NCBI RefSeq assembly: GCF_017086445.1
Contig: NZ_CP070968.1
Coordinates: 558,001 to 622,000, forward strand
DNA length: 64,000 nt
Source of the DNA: Brevundimonas fontaquae
GTDB taxonomy: Bacteria; Pseudomonadota; Alphaproteobacteria; Caulobacterales; Caulobacteraceae
Direction: 5' to 3'
The stretch's first letter is position 1. The number at the start of each line of letters is the position of its first letter. Below, one piece after another: positions 60,116-64,000 of the stretch. The notes below the pieces were generated by a model. It ran no database searches. It was not told the origin of the DNA and saw only the letters and a list, made by a program, of their open reading frames with translations. The position numbers and the translations under genes were made by a program.

Positions 60116-61126
60116 TCACCAGTTCAACTCGATCGCCAGCTTTCCGAAATGACCGCCTGCAGAGAGGCCCGCGTAGCCTTCGGCCAGATCGGCCACGGCG
60201 AAGGTACGATCGATGATGGGCGCGATGTCGTGTGCGGCAAGGGCCGCGGTCGCCTGTCGAAGATGCGCGACCGACCCCGTCGTACTGCCCTGGAGTCGGA
60301 CGGCCTTGCTGATCACCGGCAAGAGATCGAGTGCTGCGGAAGTCCCGCCCAGGAAGCCGATCGTGAAGACGGTCCCTCCGTGGCGCACCGCCGCGATGGA
60401 GCGCCCGAACGTCTCCCCGCCTACGGTTTCGACCACGAGATCGGCGCCGGTTCCATCGGTCAGGTCCAGGATCGCGCGGTCCCAGTCCGGGGTCTGCCGG
60501 TAGTTCAGGACGTCGTCCGCTCCAAGCGCCCGCGCCCGCTCAAGCTTTTCGTCTGAAGAGGACAGGAGGATGACCCGCGCGCCTCTCGCCTTGGCGAACT
60601 GAAGGGCGAAGATCGAAACCCCGCCGGTTCCGAGAAGGACGACCGTTGAGCCGGGTTTCAGGCCGCCGGCTTCTGTGGCGCGCCAGGCGGTCGTCGCGGC
60701 GATGGGCAGGGTTGCGATCGCCGGATAGGAGAGATGAGCGGGCGCCCGGACGACGCTGGCCGCATCGACGATCTGCAGTTCCGAGAGTACGCCCGGCAGG
60801 CTGGCCCCCCGGGTCGGATTGACGCTCGCCGCCGTGCCGGGTCCGTCGATCCACTGCGGCTTGGAATGCAGGGCGACCCGGTCGCCGACGGCCAGGGCAT
60901 CGACATCCTCCCCAAGGGCTACGATCTCGCCGGCGCCGTCCGCGACCGGGATCAGGGGGTAGACGATCCCGGGATAGCCGCCGGTGGCGACCGCCAGATC
61001 GAGGTAGTTGAGGCTGGCGGCGCGCATGCGAACCAGAACCTCGCCGCGGCGCGGTGCGGATGGTGCGGGAACCTCTCGCTGAATGAAGGAATCAAGCGAG
61101 GGGCCGGTGAGTTCAATGAGGTGCAT
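60116..61126 (-). CDS. Alcohol dehydrogenase-like MDR protein
   Basis: A 336-residue medium-chain dehydrogenase. The N-terminal part has ASLNYLDLAVATGGYPGIVYPLIPVADGAGEIVALGEDV. The Rossmann loop is VVLLGTGGVSIFALQFAKARGARVI, then SSSDEKLERARALGADDVLNYRQTPDWDRAI. The family includes QOR-like and zinc-type alcohol dehydrogenases; the zinc cysteines are not apparent, so reductase activity on enones or quinones is likely. It is divergent from the LysR gene at 61214, its probable regulator. Confidence 0.9.
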   Translation of the reverse strand: MHLIELTGPSLDSFIQREVPAPSAPRRGEVLVRMRAASLNYLDLAVATGGYPGIVYPLIPVADGAGEIVALGEDVDALAVGDRVALHSKPQWIDGPGTAASVNPTRGASLPGVLSELQIVDAASVVRAPAHLSYPAIATLPIAATTAWRATEAGGLKPGSTVVLLGTGGVSIFALQFAKARGARVILLSSSDEKLERARALGADDVLNYRQTPDWDRAILDLTDGTGADLVVETVGGETFGRSIAAVRHGGTVFTIGFLGGTSAALDLLPVISKAVRLQGSTTGSVAHLRQATAALAAHDIAPIIDRTFAVADLAEGYAGLSAGGHFGKLAIELNW

Positions 61127-61213
61127 CGACGAGTCTCCATGAGAAGAGGGGAGACCTAGCGCCCATCAGAAAAGCCTGGAATAGGCCGGAAATGCAGGTC
61201 AATACTGCGAACC

Positions 61214-62155
61214 ATGCAGGAATCTGATCGCCTCCCGGACATGGACATGATCTCCGCCTTCGTGGCGGTGGCCGAGACCCTGTCCTTCGCAGCGGCGGGG
61301 CTCAGGCTGGGTCGAGATCCCACCGTCGTGTCGCGCCGCGTCCAGGCCCTTGAGCAGAAATTGGGAGTGAGACTGGCGGAGCGTACGACCCGCCGCCTGG
61401 CCTTGACGGAAGCGGGCCGCCTCTATCTGGAACGGTTGCGCCCGGCGCTCCGCGATCTGCAGTCCGCCCAGCGGGACGTCGCCGCTCTCAACCACGGCCT
61501 GCCACAAGGACATTTGCGACTGGCGCTGCCGACGAGCTTCGGCCGGATGTGGCTGAGCCAGATTCTGACGGACTTCCTCATCGCCCATCCGCTGGTGACG
61601 GCGGAGGTGGAATACGCCAACCGCTATGTCGACCTGGTCGCGGAAGGGTTTGATGCCGCCATCCGCCTGGGTGTTCTGGAGGACAGCCGGTTGATCGCTA
61701 GAAAGCTGTGCGATCGTCGCCGTCTGCTGTGCGCGTCCCCGACCTATCTCGCGCGTCATGGCGAACCGCAGTGCCTCGAGGACCTGGCGGGTCATGCCTG
61801 CCTGCGCTTCTCGGGTGCCGCCCAGCCGGACGTCTGGCCGTTCTTCACGGACGGCGGCGGACCCCGGTCCGTCTCGGTATCAGGCCCTTTCGCGGCCGAT
61901 GACGGCGAGGCGCTGGTTTCGGCGGCGGTGGCGGGTCTCGGTATTCTCAACGCCACGGACTGGCTCGTCGGACGAGAACTGGAGTCCGGGGCGCTTGTTC
62001 CGGTCCTGTCGTCCTTCCCGATTCTGGAAGACGGGGCGATCTATCTCGTCCTCCCGTCGCGGACGGGCCTTCCATCGAAGTCGCGCGCGTTCGCCGACTG
62101 GGTCGTTCAGGCCATGAACCCTCCGCCCTGGCGCGCCTTGCCGGGGCAAGATTAG
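61214..62155 (+). CDS. LysR family regulator
   Basis: A 313-residue LysR-type protein: DMDMISAFVAVAETLSFAAAGLRLGRDPTVVSRRVQALEQKLGVRLAERTTRRLALTEAG, with an effector domain starting PQGHLRLALPTSFGRMWLSQILTDFLIAHPLV. It is divergent from the MDR dehydrogenase with an 87-bp gap, which is the likely target promoter. The start at 61214 (ATG) lies close to the shared promoter. Confidence 0.9.
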   Translation: MQESDRLPDMDMISAFVAVAETLSFAAAGLRLGRDPTVVSRRVQALEQKLGVRLAERTTRRLALTEAGRLYLERLRPALRDLQSAQRDVAALNHGLPQGHLRLALPTSFGRMWLSQILTDFLIAHPLVTAEVEYANRYVDLVAEGFDAAIRLGVLEDSRLIARKLCDRRRLLCASPTYLARHGEPQCLEDLAGHACLRFSGAAQPDVWPFFTDGGGPRSVSVSGPFAADDGEALVSAAVAGLGILNATDWLVGRELESGALVPVLSSFPILEDGAIYLVLPSRTGLPSKSRAFADWVVQAMNPPPWRALPGQD

Positions 62156-62206
62156 CTGATGGTCCAGATCCTGTGGTGGACCGCAAGCCGTGAGGCGGAG
62201 CACGGT

Positions 62207-62653
62207 TTAGAAGGGCGGTCGGCGCGGAGGTATGGGTTTGCGATGCACGATGCTCGTCCTGGTCCGGGCGATGTCGTGCAGAGGCCCCAGCAGGCGATCC
62301 AGGTCGCTCACGTCCTTCAGCACGAACCGGGAGACAAAACAGGCCTCGCCTGTGACGACGACACAATCCACGACCTCCGGGATTTCGCGCAGGACCTGCT
62401 CGACCGCTGCGAGTTTGCCCGGCAGGGGTTCGACGGTCAGGATGGCTTCGAGCACAAAGCCCAGCGCTCTCGCATTCAGGCGAACGCTGAAGGCTTCGAT
62501 GACGCCGGTATCTTCCAGTCTGAGAATGCGATCACGCACCGCAGGCGCGGTCAGGCCGACGTCCGCGCCGATGGCGCGCAGGCTCATGCGACAGTCTTCG
62601 ATCAGCAGATCGATGATGCGGCGGTCGATGTCGTCCAACGTTGATCTGCTCAT
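62207..62653 (-). CDS. Lrp/AsnC family regulator
   Basis: A 148-residue regulator from the ATG at 62653 (MSRSTLDDIDRRIIDLLIEDCRMSLRAIGADVGLTAPAVRDRILRLEDTGVIEAF), a typical AsnC helix-turn-helix. The C-terminal RAM domain has LEAILTVEPLPGKLAAVEQVLREIPEVVDCVVVTGEACFVSRFVLKDVSDLDRLL. Such proteins bind amino acids. It is divergent from the PhzF gene, with 120 bp between start codons, so it probably controls it. Confidence 0.9.
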   Translation of the reverse strand: MSRSTLDDIDRRIIDLLIEDCRMSLRAIGADVGLTAPAVRDRILRLEDTGVIEAFSVRLNARALGFVLEAILTVEPLPGKLAAVEQVLREIPEVVDCVVVTGEACFVSRFVLKDVSDLDRLLGPLHDIARTRTSIVHRKPIPPRRPPF

Positions 62654-62773
62654 GTAAGCCATTTTCGCACATAAGCTTTCCAAAGTGACCCAATCATAGC
62701 CGTTCGGCCTTTCGTCGCGTTGGTACTTTTCCGTTTGAGATCACTATCCTCCTCCGAAAGCAAGGAGATACCC

Positions 62774-63604
62774 ATGAGAACGATCCAGCGGATAGCGGCC
62801 TTCACAGATCACGGAGCCGGCGGGAATCCGGCCGGCGTCGTCATCGGCGACACCCTGCCGGATGCCGCTGAAATGCAGCGTATCGCAGCGGAGGTGGGCT
62901 TTTCCGAAACCGCGTTCGCCGCACCGCAGGGAGCGGGCTGGAAGACCCGTTACTATTCCCCCGAGACCGAGGTTCCCTTCTGCGGGCATGCGACGATCGC
63001 CCTGGGTGCTGCGCTCGCAAGAGCAAAGGGAGCGGGCCAATATCGCCTGTTCCTTGCGGACGGCGAGATCGAGGTGGAGGCGGGAGAAGAGGATGGCCGG
63101 GGCTATGCCACGCTTCGATCCCTTCCGACCCGCAACGAGGCCGTTCCCGACTCCCTCATCGAGGAGGCTCTCACGTTGTTCGGCTATTCCAGAGACGACC
63201 TCGATACGAGCCTTCCGCCGAGACGCATGAATGCGGGCGCCGGGCACCTGTTCATGGCGCTGAGCAGCCGCGAACGGCTCAGCACGATGCATTATGATCT
63301 GGAAGCGGGCCGTGAGTTCATGCGGCGTCATGGGTTTGTGACGGTGGCGTTCGTCTGGCGCGAGAACCAGGCGCTCTTTCACGCGCGTAACGCCTTTGCC
63401 TCGGGCGGCGTGCCGGAGGATCCGGCGACCGGTGCGGCGGCGGCGGCGCTAGGGGGACTGTTACGCGACACGGGTCTTCTGACGGAAGGCGAGATCACCA
63501 TCCTGCAGGGTAGCGATATGGGACGCCCGTCGCGGCTCCAGGTCCGTTACGGCGCGGAGGTCGGCACACCGGTCTATGTCAGCGGTGAATCCGTGGCGAT
63601 GTGA
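62774..63604 (+). CDS. PhzF family isomerase-like protein
   Basis: A 276-residue diaminopimelate-epimerase-fold protein. The ATG at 62774 has AAGGAG 7 nt upstream. Conserved features are DHGAGGNPAGVV, VGFSETAFA with the catalytic Glu45, FCGHATIALGAAL, and ASGGVPEDPATGAAAAALGGLLR in the second lobe. PhzF isomerises a phenazine precursor, but most relatives outside phenazine clusters have unknown substrates. No phenazine genes are nearby. A decayed partial copy lies at 59838-60040. Confidence 0.9.
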   Translation: MRTIQRIAAFTDHGAGGNPAGVVIGDTLPDAAEMQRIAAEVGFSETAFAAPQGAGWKTRYYSPETEVPFCGHATIALGAALARAKGAGQYRLFLADGEIEVEAGEEDGRGYATLRSLPTRNEAVPDSLIEEALTLFGYSRDDLDTSLPPRRMNAGAGHLFMALSSRERLSTMHYDLEAGREFMRRHGFVTVAFVWRENQALFHARNAFASGGVPEDPATGAAAAALGGLLRDTGLLTEGEITILQGSDMGRPSRLQVRYGAEVGTPVYVSGESVAM

Positions 63605-63860
63605 GTTGCGACCCGCTGGAGGTTTGAGCCGACGGCTTTCTGCCGATCGGCCGGATCCCGGCCTTGGCGTCACAGGCCGATTTTATGGGTCCTTGCGTCC
63701 ATGTCCGGCAGCGGTCGTCAGATGATCGACGTCCGCCCACCGGATGGGCGTCAAAGACCTGTTCGGGAGACGGGCGGGGACATGACGTTTGCCGACGCCT
63801 GGCCGACCGAGCCAGGAGTGAGGGATGGGTCAGTATTTCCGTCCAAGCCGTGACGCATGA
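63605..63860. other. Intergenic stretch near the right edge
   Basis: No gene is supported. A GC-rich palindrome near 63648-63662 (GGCCGG..CCGGCC) could form a hairpin after the PhzF gene, but no T-run follows. Confidence 0.4.
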
Positions 63861-64000
63861 TCAGATGGCCTTGTGGGCATCGCTGCCGACTTCCGGATCT
63901 GGATTTCGGCAGACGTCGACCCACGTCGCCTGCGTGATCGTCGCCAGTCGTTCCGGACTAATCCCAACGGCGGCGTTGACCGCGCCGGCGGCGGCGATCA
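63861..64000 (-). CDS. Partial coding region at the right edge, unidentified
   Basis: On the minus strand, the last 45 codons of a gene are open from the window edge to a stop at 63861-63863. The end reads SPERLATITQATWVDVCRN and then PDPEVGSDAHKAI. Codon use is like that of the neighbours, so it is probably a real gene end. The protein family could not be recognised, and most of the gene lies outside the window. Confidence 0.5.
   Translation of the reverse strand, partial: IAAAGAVNAAVGISPERLATITQATWVDVCRNPDPEVGSDAHKAI

Noticed and set aside
62774..63604. Phenazine biosynthesis because of the PhzF-family gene.
   Set aside because: No other phz gene is present, and PhzF-family proteins are widespread outside phenazine producers.
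14055..64000. Search for a phage or integrative-element integrase to the right of tRNA-Gly.
   Set aside because: No tyrosine or serine recombinase, relaxase or phage structural gene was seen, so an integrated element is only inferred from repeats and content.
1..64000. CRISPR arrays and cas genes.
   Set aside because: No regularly spaced repeats of 20-40 bp and no Cas-like proteins were found.

Overview
The window is GC-rich alphaproteobacterial chromosome, most likely from Caulobacterales and probably close to Brevundimonas. This rests on the DUF2794 and DUF6356 proteins, three TonB-dependent receptors, a FecI/FecR signalling pair, two CckA-style hybrid kinases and the general codon usage. 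It is an inference, because no marker gene fixes the species.

Positions 1-13985 look like ordinary core chromosome. They hold the end of a serine hydrolase, a DUF2794 protein, a DegP/HtrA-like protease, DUF6356, rlmN, DUF350, a small S1 protease, a large M16 peptidase, a hybrid histidine kinase, an isoaspartyl peptidase/asparaginase, a quinone oxidoreductase, a DUF1232 protein, an SDR and tRNA-Gly(GCC).

The content changes sharply after the tRNA. Positions 14.3-25.9 kb are a patchwork of divergent regulator/enzyme pairs: TetR with two tandem saccharopine-dehydrogenase-like proteins, then four HxlR regulators beside a GST, an FMN reductase, a lost partner and an NTF2-like protein. A Fic protein and an intact IS3-family element with a 4-bp target duplication also lie here. 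The four HxlR genes share a TTAC-N6-GTG box just upstream of their start codons.

Positions 26.1-33.9 kb form a tight operon behind a divergent TetR: TonB-dependent receptor, secreted alpha/beta hydrolase, medium-chain acyl-CoA ligase, Tat-exported GH1 beta-glucosidase and an HSL-type esterase. This looks like uptake and dismantling of an acylated glycoside.

Positions 34.0-55.8 kb look like a sugar/compatible-solute locus. It has FecI-FecR-TonB receptor (with STN domain), periplasmic GH37 trehalase, a FucP-like sugar importer, a hybrid kinase, LysR, glycerate 2-kinase with an MFS transporter, a serine hydrolase, two related TetR regulators, and a second TonB receptor of the same kind followed by a GH63 enzyme of the glucosylglycerate/mannosylglycerate hydrolase type. 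The GH63 product glycerate would feed the glycerate kinase, so trehalose and glycosylglycerates may be scavenged together. This is the most interesting system here.

Positions 56.0-64.0 kb return to regulator/enzyme pairs: arginase-like protein, LysR/SDR, antibiotic-biosynthesis-monooxygenase/MarR with a perfect 18-bp palindrome, MDR dehydrogenase/LysR and AsnC/PhzF, with a frameshifted PhzF remnant between them. An unidentified partial gene runs off the right edge.
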